NCBI GenBank assembly: GCA_021404565.1 | Contig: JAAWWF010000026.1 | Coordinates: forward strand, 248,001-312,000 | Reading direction: 5' to 3' | DNA from: Roseivirga sp. | GTDB lineage: Bacteria > Bacteroidota > Bacteroidia > Cytophagales > Cyclobacteriaceae | Length of the DNA stretch: 64,000 bases | Shown: in pieces, positions 33,916 through 42,640 of the stretch | Numbering within the stretch: position 1 is the first letter of the stretch | Layout: each line of letters starts with the position of its first letter | Notes under the pieces: generated by a model | Told to the model about the DNA's origin: nothing | Databases searched by the model: none | What the model saw: the letters and a program-made list of their open reading frames with translations, nothing else | Position numbers and translations under genes: made by a program

Positions 33916-35382
33916 TTATTTTCCACCGAGGATACCACTGAAGATGCCTCCTCCGGAATCAAGTCTTTCAAAGCCTACGGAGATCATTGCACATCTGAAA
34001 CCTAAGGTATTGGTAGCCTTATCCTGATCAAGGTATCTTCTTGTACCAGGCGACATCCAGTAGGCAACATCTTTCCATGAGCCTCCTTTGTAAACCTTAG
34101 AGCGGTCATTGATCAATGAACGGAATGTGTTTCTACCAGCTGCCCAGCCATAATTACTTTCAGGGTCGTTGGTACCATCTTTTCTAACAGGGTTTAAATC
34201 TTCGAAATCGTCAAACGAAAGAGGTCGGTAGGTGTCATTTACCCACTCGCTTACATTGCCTCCCATATTGAAGAGACCGAAATCATTAGGCTCATAAGTA
34301 CCAACTCTCGAAGGAATCACATCACTATCATTGTTGATAGTACCGGCTATACCTGCATAATCACCTCTTCCTCTTTTAAAGTTGGCAAGGAAATCACCTC
34401 TTCTTTTACCATAAGGGTTCCTTACTCCTCTTCCATCCCATGGATAGATTCTACCATACTCCTCATTTTCATCAAGATACTGTGTACCCACTGTAGCTTT
34501 GGCAGCATATTCCCACTCTGCTTCGTTGGGCAGTCTGAATTCCGGAAGGTAAAGTCCCTTCTCGATAAACATCTTTTTGTTCTGATTGATGTACGCAATG
34601 ATGTCTTGCTGTAGCTGATCCAACTCATCGAGGAAAATTTCCTGAGTTCCTGAATTACTGGCAGAAGCACCGAGCATCTGGAGACTTCCGTCAGGGTTAT
34701 AGAATTCCAGCTTAAATTCATCTGGTAACTCATCAAAATCTACTGTAGCAATAATTTTAGTATAGTTTACAAAATCTGTTCTCCATGCACAGTAGTCAAC
34801 CACCTGCCTCCAGGTAACACCTACTACAGGGTAATCATTAAAACCAGGGTTGCTGTAATAGTTCTGACTATAAACATCATTAAAGGAGAAATCACTTGAC
34901 CAAACACTGTCGTTGGGTACCAGGTCTTTCAGCTCCTGACCATTGTGAGAGGTCGTTGCGGGAATAAAGGGGTTATTCGGATCATCCTTGATCTCTGTGT
35001 CTTTTCCCATCTGTTCGGTCATCGGACGGAACTGATAAAAGACATATTCTTTCCAGTCTTTGTTGGTAATCTCGGTTTCATCCATGTAGAATGAGTTTAC
35101 CGTTACTGTTCTCTCAATATTGTCGCGAGAACCAAACAGGTCTTGCTCGAAAGAACCCAGGATGGTTCGACCACCCTGAACGAAAACCATTCCCGGAGGG
35201 TTTGGTAGATTTTGAATATCATAAGGACTGAAGCTGGTTGTATCTTTACCATAACCATAAGCCGCTCCAGTGGTGCTGCTCACTCCTCCTCCTTTCTTCC
35301 CAAGCAGGGAACATGATTGTAATATTGAGGTTGACAGCAAAACAACTACTGTCACTTTCAAAAACCTCGCTATATTCTTCAT
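33916..35382 (-). CDS. GldJ/GldK-like SUMF1-domain lipoprotein
   Basis: 488-residue lipoprotein: the signal peptide ends LQSC (Cys24). A formylglycine-generating-enzyme (SUMF1) type domain follows, with PPGMVFVQGGRTILG, the SFYMDETEITNKDWKEYV strand, YPVVGVTWRQVVDYCAWRT, GGNVSEWVNDTY and the C-terminal KGGSWKDVAYWMSPGTRRY / LGFRCA. This arrangement is that of the gliding-motility lipoproteins GldJ and GldK, which support type IX secretion. It is alone here, without gldLMN, and ends with a Gly-rich tail; GldJ-like is the better guess. The presumed catalytic Cys pair of real FGEs is not conserved, as usual for Gld proteins. Confidence 0.8.
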   Translation of the reverse strand: MKNIARFLKVTVVVLLSTSILQSCSLLGKKGGGVSSTTGAAYGYGKDTTSFSPYDIQNLPNPPGMVFVQGGRTILGSFEQDLFGSRDNIERTVTVNSFYMDETEITNKDWKEYVFYQFRPMTEQMGKDTEIKDDPNNPFIPATTSHNGQELKDLVPNDSVWSSDFSFNDVYSQNYYSNPGFNDYPVVGVTWRQVVDYCAWRTDFVNYTKIIATVDFDELPDEFKLEFYNPDGSLQMLGASASNSGTQEIFLDELDQLQQDIIAYINQNKKMFIEKGLYLPEFRLPNEAEWEYAAKATVGTQYLDENEEYGRIYPWDGRGVRNPYGKRRGDFLANFKRGRGDYAGIAGTINNDSDVIPSRVGTYEPNDFGLFNMGGNVSEWVNDTYRPLSFDDFEDLNPVRKDGTNDPESNYGWAAGRNTFRSLINDRSKVYKGGSWKDVAYWMSPGTRRYLDQDKATNTLGFRCAMISVGFERLDSGGGIFSGILGGK

Positions 35383-35769
35383 ATTTAGTTTCTTTAATGA
35401 ATTCGTCCAGGTGAAATTGGACCGGCTAATATACGCTTATCTATATACTATACCAAAATCATCACATGGACATTTTCTTTAGCAAAAACGTGAATGAGCG
35501 CCTCATATTTTGTCCCAGGGCCTTAAATTATAAAGATTGCTCAATCGTGCTGCTACTGGCTGGTGGTTTTTGATACTCAAGTAGTCTGCTGGAATTGACC
35601 TAACTTGGAAATAGACAGGTTCAACAGCAGAATAAACCACTCAGTCAATTCTAAAGGTGATTGTTCTTTAATTGCACTTGTTTTATGTTGTCAAAAGAAT
35701 CTTTGAGTTAGCCAGGGGCTAATCTCTGGGTTAAACGAACGCAATGACTATTTAAAGCCAGCAGGCCTT
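35383..35769. other. Divergent intergenic region
   Basis: 387 bases between the GldJ/K-like gene (-) and the histidine kinase gene (+). It must hold the promoters of both. No RNA gene, repeat or convincing open frame was seen, and no full TTTG/TAnnTTTG promoter pair could be placed with confidence. Confidence 0.5.
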
Positions 35770-37209
35770 ATGAAAAAGAATCAACTGTATTGGGTGCTTC
35801 AGTTTGGAGGTTGGGGTGGATTGATGGTCACCAACTTTCTGGCATCGGCTATGCTGTTTCCGGTATTACCATTGCTGCTGATCAGCCTTTTTACTTTGTG
35901 TCTGGCTGTTTTCAGCAGTCACCTTTATCGCTTATATGTAAAAAAACGTAAATGGCTTGAGTTTAAAATTGTAAAGCTTATACCCAGGGTTTTCCTTGCC
36001 AGCCTCATGCAGGGGGCGATTACGGCAATTCTCAGCCTTTCGGCCCTCGCTTTTGCCATTGTGGTTCATATTCAATCCGATCCGGAGGCCTTACTGCAAA
36101 TGATGGGTTTACCCGTGGGTTCGGTCATTAACCTGGAGACACTTAAGGCCATTGAACCTCAGGTACTGCTGGATATGATGGGTTGGTCTGCCGGATCTGT
36201 GGTGGACGTGGCCCCATTGCAGGCAATTGACCCAAGTGAACTACTTGACTTGATGAATGTGCCGGAAGGGACTAGCCTGGACCTGGAATCACTGGTGAGC
36301 CTCACTCCCGACAGACTTACAGAAATGATGGGTCTGGCTAACGGGGCTACCGTGAATATGGAGACTTTAGTGGCCATCGACAACAAGACACTCTTGCTGG
36401 GAATGGGAGTTCCCAGCGGCATGTTGGTTGACATGGATACATTAAAGGCCATTGAACAAGCCAGTCTTGCCCAGTTTTCACCCGGGGTTATTTTTGGGCT
36501 GATTGCCAGCTTTGTTTCACAGTATTCAATCTTCTATATCTCCTGGTCGGCCTTATACTTTGCCTACCAGTTTTTGCAGAAGAACCGACAGGTAGAAATT
36601 GAAAAATGGAAGCTACAGGCTTCGTTTAAAGATGCCGAGCTAAGTGCGTTGAAATCTCAAATTAACCCTCACTTTATCTTTAACAGCCTGAATAATATTC
36701 GGTCGCTCGTGGCAGAGGATGGCGAAAAGGCCAGGGACTCCATTACCCATTTATCTGATCTGCTGCGTTTTTCGATTCAGTTTGATCAATATGAAAAGGT
36801 GAGCCTTGAAAAGGAGATGGAAGTAGTAAAGGACTATCTGGAGCTCGAATCTATTCAACTGGAGGAGCGCCTCGATTATAAATTTGTCATTGCCAAAGAC
36901 TCACAGGAGATGAACCTTCCTCCTATGATTGTGCAGACTTTGGTAGAAAATGCAATCAAGCATAGCATCAATGAGCTGCCCAATGGTGGTAAGGTCATTG
37001 TTGAATCCGAGCTTTCAGATGAGTATCTTAAGATTTTTGTCAAGAACTCGGGTCAACTGAAAAATGATAAGCCCGGCAAACGCAAGGGGATTGGCATTAA
37101 GAACTCTCGCGAGAGATTGCGCCTGCTATATGGTGAAAAGGCTTCTCTTGCAGTAGAGAATATGAATGAAGAAATGGTTTGCGCCACAATCAGAATACCC
37201 CTTAATTGA
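35770..37209 (+). CDS. LytS-type sensor histidine kinase with periplasmic 25-residue tandem repeats
   Basis: 479 residues. Four predicted membrane helices at about 10-32, 33-52, 74-99 and 238-262; the basic YVKKRKWLEFK loop between helices 2 and 3 is cytoplasmic. The loop between helices 3 and 4, normally short in this family, carries five 25-residue repeats (residues 108-232) and would be periplasmic. The His_kinase domain has LKSQINPHFIFNSLNN with phospho-acceptor His301, VENAIKHSI (N-box) and a GIGIKNSRERL G-box. Such kinases act as dimers with LytTR regulators, here the next gene. The repeats are a likely ligand- or partner-sensing element not seen in standard members. Confidence 0.92.
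   Translation: MKKNQLYWVLQFGGWGGLMVTNFLASAMLFPVLPLLLISLFTLCLAVFSSHLYRLYVKKRKWLEFKIVKLIPRVFLASLMQGAITAILSLSALAFAIVVHIQSDPEALLQMMGLPVGSVINLETLKAIEPQVLLDMMGWSAGSVVDVAPLQAIDPSELLDLMNVPEGTSLDLESLVSLTPDRLTEMMGLANGATVNMETLVAIDNKTLLLGMGVPSGMLVDMDTLKAIEQASLAQFSPGVIFGLIASFVSQYSIFYISWSALYFAYQFLQKNRQVEIEKWKLQASFKDAELSALKSQINPHFIFNSLNNIRSLVAEDGEKARDSITHLSDLLRFSIQFDQYEKVSLEKEMEVVKDYLELESIQLEERLDYKFVIAKDSQEMNLPPMIVQTLVENAIKHSINELPNGGKVIVESELSDEYLKIFVKNSGQLKNDKPGKRKGIGIKNSRERLRLLYGEKASLAVENMNEEMVCATIRIPLN
36091..36465 (+). repeat. Five 75-bp/25-residue tandem repeats in kinase sensor loop
   Basis: Units start LLQMMGLPVG, LLDMMGWSAG, LLDLMNVPEG, LTEMMGLANG and LLLGMGVPSG. Each is exactly 25 residues with the shared pattern L-L-x-M-M-G-x-x-x-G-x-x-V-x-x-E-T-L-x-A-I-(D/E). 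The DNA copies have diverged, so the repeats are old and under protein-level selection. Confidence 0.9.
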
Positions 37210-37259
37210 TTCAGAAATATTAAAAAGAGGCTTTCTGGCTTCGACATAAAAATAAATAC

Positions 37260-37985
37260 ATGAAAACACTGGTAGTTGATGACTCAAGGCTCGCTCGAAA
37301 CGAATTGAAGCGATTATTAAAGGAATTTGATAATGTTCAGGTAGTGGGAGAGGCCGCGAGTGTAGATGAGGCAAAGGAGAAAATTGCCGAGCTGAAACCT
37401 GATTTAATCTTTCTGGATATTCAAATGCCTGGAAAAAGTGGTTTCGATTTATTGGAAGAGCTCGAGGTGGTACCAGAAGTAATCTTTTCAACGGCCTATG
37501 ATGAACATGCCCTGAAGGCATTTGAGTATAATGCATTGGATTACCTCGTAAAACCTGTTCAGAAACAGCGTTTGGCCGGCTCAGTGGCCAAAGTTTTTGA
37601 AAAAATGAAGAAAAAGGCCAGGGAAGAAGAAGGTGATGGAGAAGATAAACTTACCTCTGATGACCAGGTTTTTGTAAAAGATGGCGAGAGGTGCTGGTTT
37701 GTACAGCTCTCAGAAATTCGATTGTTCGAAGTCAGTGGTAACTATACCACAGTATACTTTGACACCTCGAAGCCGATGATTACACGTACGCTGAATTATC
37801 TGGAAACCCGACTGGATGATAAGACTTTTTTCAGGGCCAACCGCCAGCAGATCATCAACCTGAAGTGGATTGAGCGTATCGAACCCTGGTTTAGTGGAAG
37901 CTTGCGGATTTATATGAAAGGTGGAGAAGAAATAGATGTTTCCAGAAGACAAACGTTGAAGTTTAAAGAGCTGATGAGCTTCTAA
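37260..37985 (+). CDS. LytTR-family response regulator
   Basis: 241 residues. N-terminal receiver domain with KTLVVDDSRLARNEL, phospho-acceptor Asp53 in LIFLDIQMPG and a conserved STAYDEHALKAFEYNALDYLVKP segment. The C-terminal LytTR DNA-binding domain has the beta-strand set EIRLFEVSGNYTTVYFD, FFRANRQQIINLKWIE and ISRRQTLKFKEL. It is the partner of the upstream kinase (50-nt gap). LytTR regulators bind direct repeats; its target is unknown, but the two downstream genes are likely candidates. Confidence 0.93.
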   Translation: MKTLVVDDSRLARNELKRLLKEFDNVQVVGEAASVDEAKEKIAELKPDLIFLDIQMPGKSGFDLLEELEVVPEVIFSTAYDEHALKAFEYNALDYLVKPVQKQRLAGSVAKVFEKMKKKAREEEGDGEDKLTSDDQVFVKDGERCWFVQLSEIRLFEVSGNYTTVYFDTSKPMITRTLNYLETRLDDKTFFRANRQQIINLKWIERIEPWFSGSLRIYMKGGEEIDVSRRQTLKFKELMSF

Positions 37986-37997
37986 CCAGCTTTATAT

Positions 37998-38600
37998 ATG
38001 AAGGTAAACACCCGGAAGGCGATTTTTGAATTTAGTTCTATCGTGATAGCGGTAGTGCTGGCTATGGGCCTGACGGAATGGAGACAGTCTTACCTGAATC
38101 ACAAGATGGCCGAGGCCTCCTTTGAGAAGATCGTACAGGAAGTAAGAGAGAACGTGGCGGAACTTAAGACAGACTCTCTCAAAATGGCGAATGACCTTAA
38201 GGCCATGACAGAATGGGTAAGGCAATGGACCTTAAAGGAAAAGAAGGTTCCTCTTGGTGCCAATTTTAGTTATTCATTTCTCAGCAAATCTGCGCTAGAG
38301 GTAGCCAGAATTAATCAATCGCTTACCTTTTTGCCTGGCGATAAGGTGCTGGCCATTGCGGAAATTTATGCGACACAGGATTTCTATTCAGAAAATGCTG
38401 CCGAAATATTCCATCTCATGGGTGATTTGCAGGGCGAGATTAATCGCTCAGAATCACAGGAATTCTTTGCAAGTGTACAGAAGCTCAGGTTTCATATGCG
38501 GTTGGTATTCAACACGGTGAAGGCTTACCTGAATGAAAGCGAAGACTTTCTGGAAAAATACGGTACAGGGATAAATTCGGAACAGACAACAGATGAGTGA
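37998..38600 (+). CDS. Single-TM protein, first of tandem paralogues downstream of LytTR system
   Basis: 200 residues. One N-terminal membrane helix (FSSIVIAVVLAMGLTEW, about residues 11-28) followed by a soluble, mostly helical domain of about 165 residues: YLNHKMAEASFEKIVQEVRENVAEL, LSKSALEVARINQSLTFLPGDK and a C-terminal helix pair. It is a clear paralogue of the next gene and lies 12 nt after the response regulator, so both are in the regulator's operon. The soluble part is probably periplasmic. No function is known; the TM-then-WxxxxL pattern recalls DUF6090-type proteins only loosely. Confidence 0.8.
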   Translation: MKVNTRKAIFEFSSIVIAVVLAMGLTEWRQSYLNHKMAEASFEKIVQEVRENVAELKTDSLKMANDLKAMTEWVRQWTLKEKKVPLGANFSYSFLSKSALEVARINQSLTFLPGDKVLAIAEIYATQDFYSENAAEIFHLMGDLQGEINRSESQEFFASVQKLRFHMRLVFNTVKAYLNESEDFLEKYGTGINSEQTTDE

Positions 38601-39184
38601 TGAAAGGTGGGGCCAGAAAAGTAGTATTTGAGTTTTTGTCTATTGTAATAGCGGTGGTGCTGGCAATGGGCCTGACAGAATGGAGACAGGATATTCTGAA
38701 CCACAGGCAGGCTGAAGAGTCGTATAAGAACATCATCGAGGAAATTCGAAGTAACTACAACAACCTGGAACCTGACTCTGTGCAAATGGCCAACACTATT
38801 GAACTCATTGGCCAATGGCTGGAAACGTCAGCAGCAAAGAGAGACACGCTGGCCGAGCTCGATTATACTTTAAAGCTGCTGAGCAAGTCTGCCTGGGAGG
38901 TGGCGAAAATGAATCAATCTCTCACTTTTTTAGATAACCAGAGGGTGTTGCAAGCTTCTTTGGTTTACGAATTCCATGAGCTGTATGCTGAGAGTGGTCG
39001 TGATGTATTTGAAATATTGCGCGAGATGCAAAAAGTAGATGGTAATAGTGAAGCTTTTGAAGGGGAGATGAAAGCCTTGAGAATGAGTCTCGGACTTACT
39101 TACAATGCTATGATGGGGTATATGCAGATGGCCCGAAGAGTGCTAAAGCCTGCTAACCCCCCATCTGAGTCAGCAACTGAATAG
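38600..39184 (+). CDS. Single-TM protein, second tandem paralogue
   Basis: 194 residues from ATG 38600, which shares one base with the upstream TGA (TGATG). It matches the previous gene along its length: FLSIVIAVVLAMGLTEWRQ, KNIIEEIRSNYNNLEPDSVQMAN, LLSKSAWEVAKMNQSLTFLDNQ. Duplication and divergence in place is the simplest origin. The 3' end overlaps the convergent mfd gene by 32 bases. Function unknown; the pair may form a membrane hetero-oligomer. Confidence 0.8.
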   Translation: MKGGARKVVFEFLSIVIAVVLAMGLTEWRQDILNHRQAEESYKNIIEEIRSNYNNLEPDSVQMANTIELIGQWLETSAAKRDTLAELDYTLKLLSKSAWEVAKMNQSLTFLDNQRVLQASLVYEFHELYAESGRDVFEILREMQKVDGNSEAFEGEMKALRMSLGLTYNAMMGYMQMARRVLKPANPPSESATE

Positions 39185-42100
39185 CAGCTTCCACTGAGCT
39201 AATTTCTTCAACTCTCAGGATCAGGCGTTTTTTGTACTCCTTCATTTTGTAAAGCCTGGGTTGCTGCTGAACAAAGGCCAGCACTTTGCCAAAAGTATCT
39301 GATTGGAAATAGGCTTCATTGTCTGATGGCAGGAAGTAACATTTCATGGATTCTCCCTTCAAGGTCACTTTTTCGAAGCCGAGATGTTCTGCCAGCCAGC
39401 GGAGCCTCACGGTTTCTATCAGATCTTCCACCGGTTCAGGAATAGGACCAAAACGGTCCTGCATGCTGGTGATAAATTTAGCGAGTGCTCCTTCATTCCT
39501 GATGCTATCCAACTTGGAATAAAGGCTCAGTCGCTCAGCAATATTCGAAACATAGGTTTCCGGAATGAGTATCTCCAGATCTGTTTCAATAGTGCAGTCT
39601 TGTGCTACAATTTTTGCAGCCTCTTTAGCCAGGTCTTTGGTAAAAAGATCCTTGAACTCCGTTTCCTTTAGCTCCTGTACCGCCTCATCCAGAATCTTAT
39701 GATACATATCAAAGCCCAGGTCAGAGATAAAACCGCTTTGTTCAGCTCCCAGCAGGTTGCCCGCTCCGCGGATATCCAAATCGCGCATGGCTACTTTAAA
39801 GCCATCACCCAGGTCAGAGAACTCTTCCAGGGCGCTCAGTCTTTTTCTAGAGTCTGAACTCAGCCCTATGGTAGGGGGAGTAAGCAGGTAGCAAAATGCT
39901 TTCCTGTTAGACCTACCAACCCGGCCACGCATTTGGTGGAGATCGGAGAGCCCAAACATATGAGCATGATTGATAATGATGGTATTGGCATTTGGTATGT
40001 CAAGTCCCGATTCAATGATATTGGTTGAAACGAGTACATCATATTCTCCCTCGATAAACTTCACCATTCGCTTTTCCAGCTTGCTGCCCTCCATTTGGCC
40101 ATGGGCGATACCAATACGGGCATCAGGTACCAGTTTTAGAATGATATTGCCTACCTGTTCAATATCCCCAATGCGGTTGTGCACAAAAAATACCTGGCCA
40201 CCCCGTCTCAGCTCGAAAGAAACGGCATCGCGAATGAGGGTCTCATTGAAATGATGAATCTCGGTAGTAACAGGTTGTCTGTTGGGAGGAGGCGTGGCAA
40301 TAACGCTGAGGTCACGAGCACCCATAAGCGAGAAGTGCAGGGTACGCGGAATGGGAGTAGCTGTAAGGGTGAGTACGTCTACATTCACCTTCATTTCCTT
40401 AAGTTTGTCCTTAACCTTTACACCAAATTTTTGCTCTTCATCTATGACCAGCAAACCTAGGTCTTTGAACTGCACATCCTTGTTAACAATCCGGTGGGTA
40501 CCGATGAGTATTTCTGTTTTTCCTTCTTTGACCCGCTGCAAGGTCTCTTTAATCTGTTTTGTGGTCCGAAAGCGGTTGATATATTCCACCTTTACCGGGA
40601 AGTTGGAAAGCCGCTCTGCAAAGGTACGATGGTGCTGCATCGCCAAAATAGTTGTTGGCACAAGTACTGCTGCTTGTTTACCATTCACCACTGACTTAAA
40701 AGCGGCCCGAATGGCTACTTCGGTCTTACCAAAACCAACATCTCCACAAACCAGGCGGTCCATTGGATGTGACAGCCCCATGTCTGCTTTTACGTCTTCA
40801 GTTGCCTTCGCCTGATCAGGCGTGTCTTCATATAGGAATGAAGACTCCAGCTCGGCTTGCATAAAACCATCCTGAGCAAAAGCGAAACCCGGTGCATTCT
40901 TTCTTTTGGCGTAAAGGCTGATCAGGTCCTTCGCTATGTCTTTTACCTGCTTCTTGGCTCTCTTTTTCTTGTTTTCCCAATCAGGTGAGCCAAGCTTGCT
41001 CAGGCTGGGGGGCGTTCCTTCTTTTCCTGTGTACTTGGAAATTTTATGCAGAGAGTGGATGCTTACATAAACCAAATCATCATCCCGATAGACGAGCCGA
41101 ATGGTCTCCTGGTCATTTCCATTCACCTCAATCTTTTCCATACCCACAAAGCGCCCTACGCCATGATCTATGTGGGTAACATAATCACCCGGGGAAAGGT
41201 CTCTCAGCTCTTTAAGGGTCAGGGCTTTTGACTTGCTGTGCCGGGTTTTGGTTTTGTATTTATGAAAACGGTCAAAGAGCTGGTGATCGGTATAGCAAAG
41301 CATCTCCAGGCTTTTGTCAATAAAGCCCTGGCGCAGGCCCGTATTCAGTGGCTGGATTTTGATGGTGGGGTCCAGCTCAATGAAAATGGTTTCCAATCGG
41401 TTGATCTGATTAGGAGACTCTGCTGCAATCAGCAAGGTAGACCCCTGCATTTGCCAGTTGCTGAGGTTTTCGGCAATCAGGTCGAAGTTTTTGTTGAAAG
41501 AGGTTTGTGGCTCTGCTTCAAACTGGGTGACATATTTGGCCGTGTTATAAAAACGGTTGCCAAACTCTACCTGGGCAAATGAGTGCAGTTCTTGAGAAAA
41601 GCTCTCTCCCGTTTCGAACAGCTCTTTGGGGTCCAGCACTACCTGTGTATCGGTAACAGAAAGCACCTGATCAAAGTTGTTCTCAGCTTTGTCGAAATAG
41701 GCGTCAATTGTATCGATCGTCTGCTGGTAGTCCTTAAACCAGAATTTGGAGTTGCGCGGAATAAAGCTCAGAAAAGACTGCCTCACTTCTTCCAGCAAGC
41801 GGGTCTGGATGTTTGGAATGATGTTGATCTGCTTTACCGATTCTTCACTTAGCTGTGAAACCGGATCGAATGTACGGATGCTTTCCACCTCGTTTCCAAA
41901 AAGCTCTATACGATAAGGAAGATCATGTGCATAGGAAAACACATCGATGATACCGCCTCTGACTGAAAACTGGCCCGCTTCGTATACAAAGTCTGCTTTT
42001 TCAAAATCGTAGGTCTGCAAGAGTTCTGTTAAAAAACCTACGTCCAGCTTTTCCGCTACTTTCACAGACAGGGTATTACTGGCAAGCGACTTTTTGTTAA

Positions 42101-42503
42101 TCACCTTTTCAGTCAGCGCTTCCGGATAGGTCACAATTAATTCTCCGGTAGAGGCTTTGTGATTGATGCGGTTGAGAATCTCGGCCCTCATCAATATGTT
42201 GGCGTTCTCTGTTTCGTCAAACTGATAGGGCCGCTTATAAGACGTGGGGAAAAGCAACACTTCTTTACCTCGCATGAGGTTTTGCAAGTCGTTATGGAAA
42301 TAAGCTGCCTCTTCCTTGTCGTGCAGCACAAATATGGTGGTCTGCTTATTGAGTTGATAAACGCTGGCGGCTATCACGGCATCCAGGCTTCCGACCAAAC
42401 CCTTGAGGTGAATGTTCAGCTCTTCATTTGGCTTAATCCGCTCCGCTATTGTTTGTACAATAGGGTCTTCTTTATAAACTCTTATGAAATCTTGTATTTT
42501 CAA
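39153..42503 (-). CDS. mfd: Transcription-repair coupling factor Mfd
   Basis: 1116-residue superfamily 2 translocase that removes RNA polymerase stalled at DNA damage and recruits UvrA. N-terminal UvrB-like homology region, CarD-type RNA-polymerase-interaction domain (YVTHIDHGVGRFVGMEKI), then the helicase core: Walker A GDVGFGKTEVAIRAAF, DEEQKFG (DEEQ box), TATPIPRTLHFSLMG and the motif VI HQMRGRVGRSNRKA. C-terminal TRCF domain present. The start is ATG 42503. It converges with the tandem-paralogue gene and overlaps it by 32 bases; both ends may interfere. Confidence 0.97.
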   Translation of the reverse strand: MKIQDFIRVYKEDPIVQTIAERIKPNEELNIHLKGLVGSLDAVIAASVYQLNKQTTIFVLHDKEEAAYFHNDLQNLMRGKEVLLFPTSYKRPYQFDETENANILMRAEILNRINHKASTGELIVTYPEALTEKVINKKSLASNTLSVKVAEKLDVGFLTELLQTYDFEKADFVYEAGQFSVRGGIIDVFSYAHDLPYRIELFGNEVESIRTFDPVSQLSEESVKQINIIPNIQTRLLEEVRQSFLSFIPRNSKFWFKDYQQTIDTIDAYFDKAENNFDQVLSVTDTQVVLDPKELFETGESFSQELHSFAQVEFGNRFYNTAKYVTQFEAEPQTSFNKNFDLIAENLSNWQMQGSTLLIAAESPNQINRLETIFIELDPTIKIQPLNTGLRQGFIDKSLEMLCYTDHQLFDRFHKYKTKTRHSKSKALTLKELRDLSPGDYVTHIDHGVGRFVGMEKIEVNGNDQETIRLVYRDDDLVYVSIHSLHKISKYTGKEGTPPSLSKLGSPDWENKKKRAKKQVKDIAKDLISLYAKRKNAPGFAFAQDGFMQAELESSFLYEDTPDQAKATEDVKADMGLSHPMDRLVCGDVGFGKTEVAIRAAFKSVVNGKQAAVLVPTTILAMQHHRTFAERLSNFPVKVEYINRFRTTKQIKETLQRVKEGKTEILIGTHRIVNKDVQFKDLGLLVIDEEQKFGVKVKDKLKEMKVNVDVLTLTATPIPRTLHFSLMGARDLSVIATPPPNRQPVTTEIHHFNETLIRDAVSFELRRGGQVFFVHNRIGDIEQVGNIILKLVPDARIGIAHGQMEGSKLEKRMVKFIEGEYDVLVSTNIIESGLDIPNANTIIINHAHMFGLSDLHQMRGRVGRSNRKAFCYLLTPPTIGLSSDSRKRLSALEEFSDLGDGFKVAMRDLDIRGAGNLLGAEQSGFISDLGFDMYHKILDEAVQELKETEFKDLFTKDLAKEAAKIVAQDCTIETDLEILIPETYVSNIAERLSLYSKLDSIRNEGALAKFITSMQDRFGPIPEPVEDLIETVRLRWLAEHLGFEKVTLKGESMKCYFLPSDNEAYFQSDTFGKVLAFVQQQPRLYKMKEYKKRLILRVEEISSVEAAIQLLTQMGG

Positions 42504-42525
42504 GGGATCGTGCTTGCAGGGGCAG

Positions 42526-42559
42526 CAAATGTAATTAATAATTAATTTATGTGACCAAA
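42526..42559 (-). promoter_or_regulatory. Candidate mfd promoter (Bacteroidota type)
   Basis: On the minus strand TTTG (42559-42556), 22-base spacer and TACATTTG (42533-42526) fit the -33 TTTG / -7 TAnnTTTG pattern of this phylum, within the known spacing range. The transcript would start near the mfd ATG with a leader of about 20 bases. Confidence 0.4.
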
Positions 42560-42640
42560 CTAAAGAAAAGTCGTTTGTAAATTAGATAGCATTTATGCCA
42601 ACCTTTTGGCTGGAATAAATGTTACCAGCACCTATCACCC

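Noticed and set aside
40282-40815. 177-codon open frame on the plus strand inside mfd
   Set aside because: Antisense shadow of the mfd helicase core; low-complexity Ser/Thr composition, no motif, and mfd is certain.
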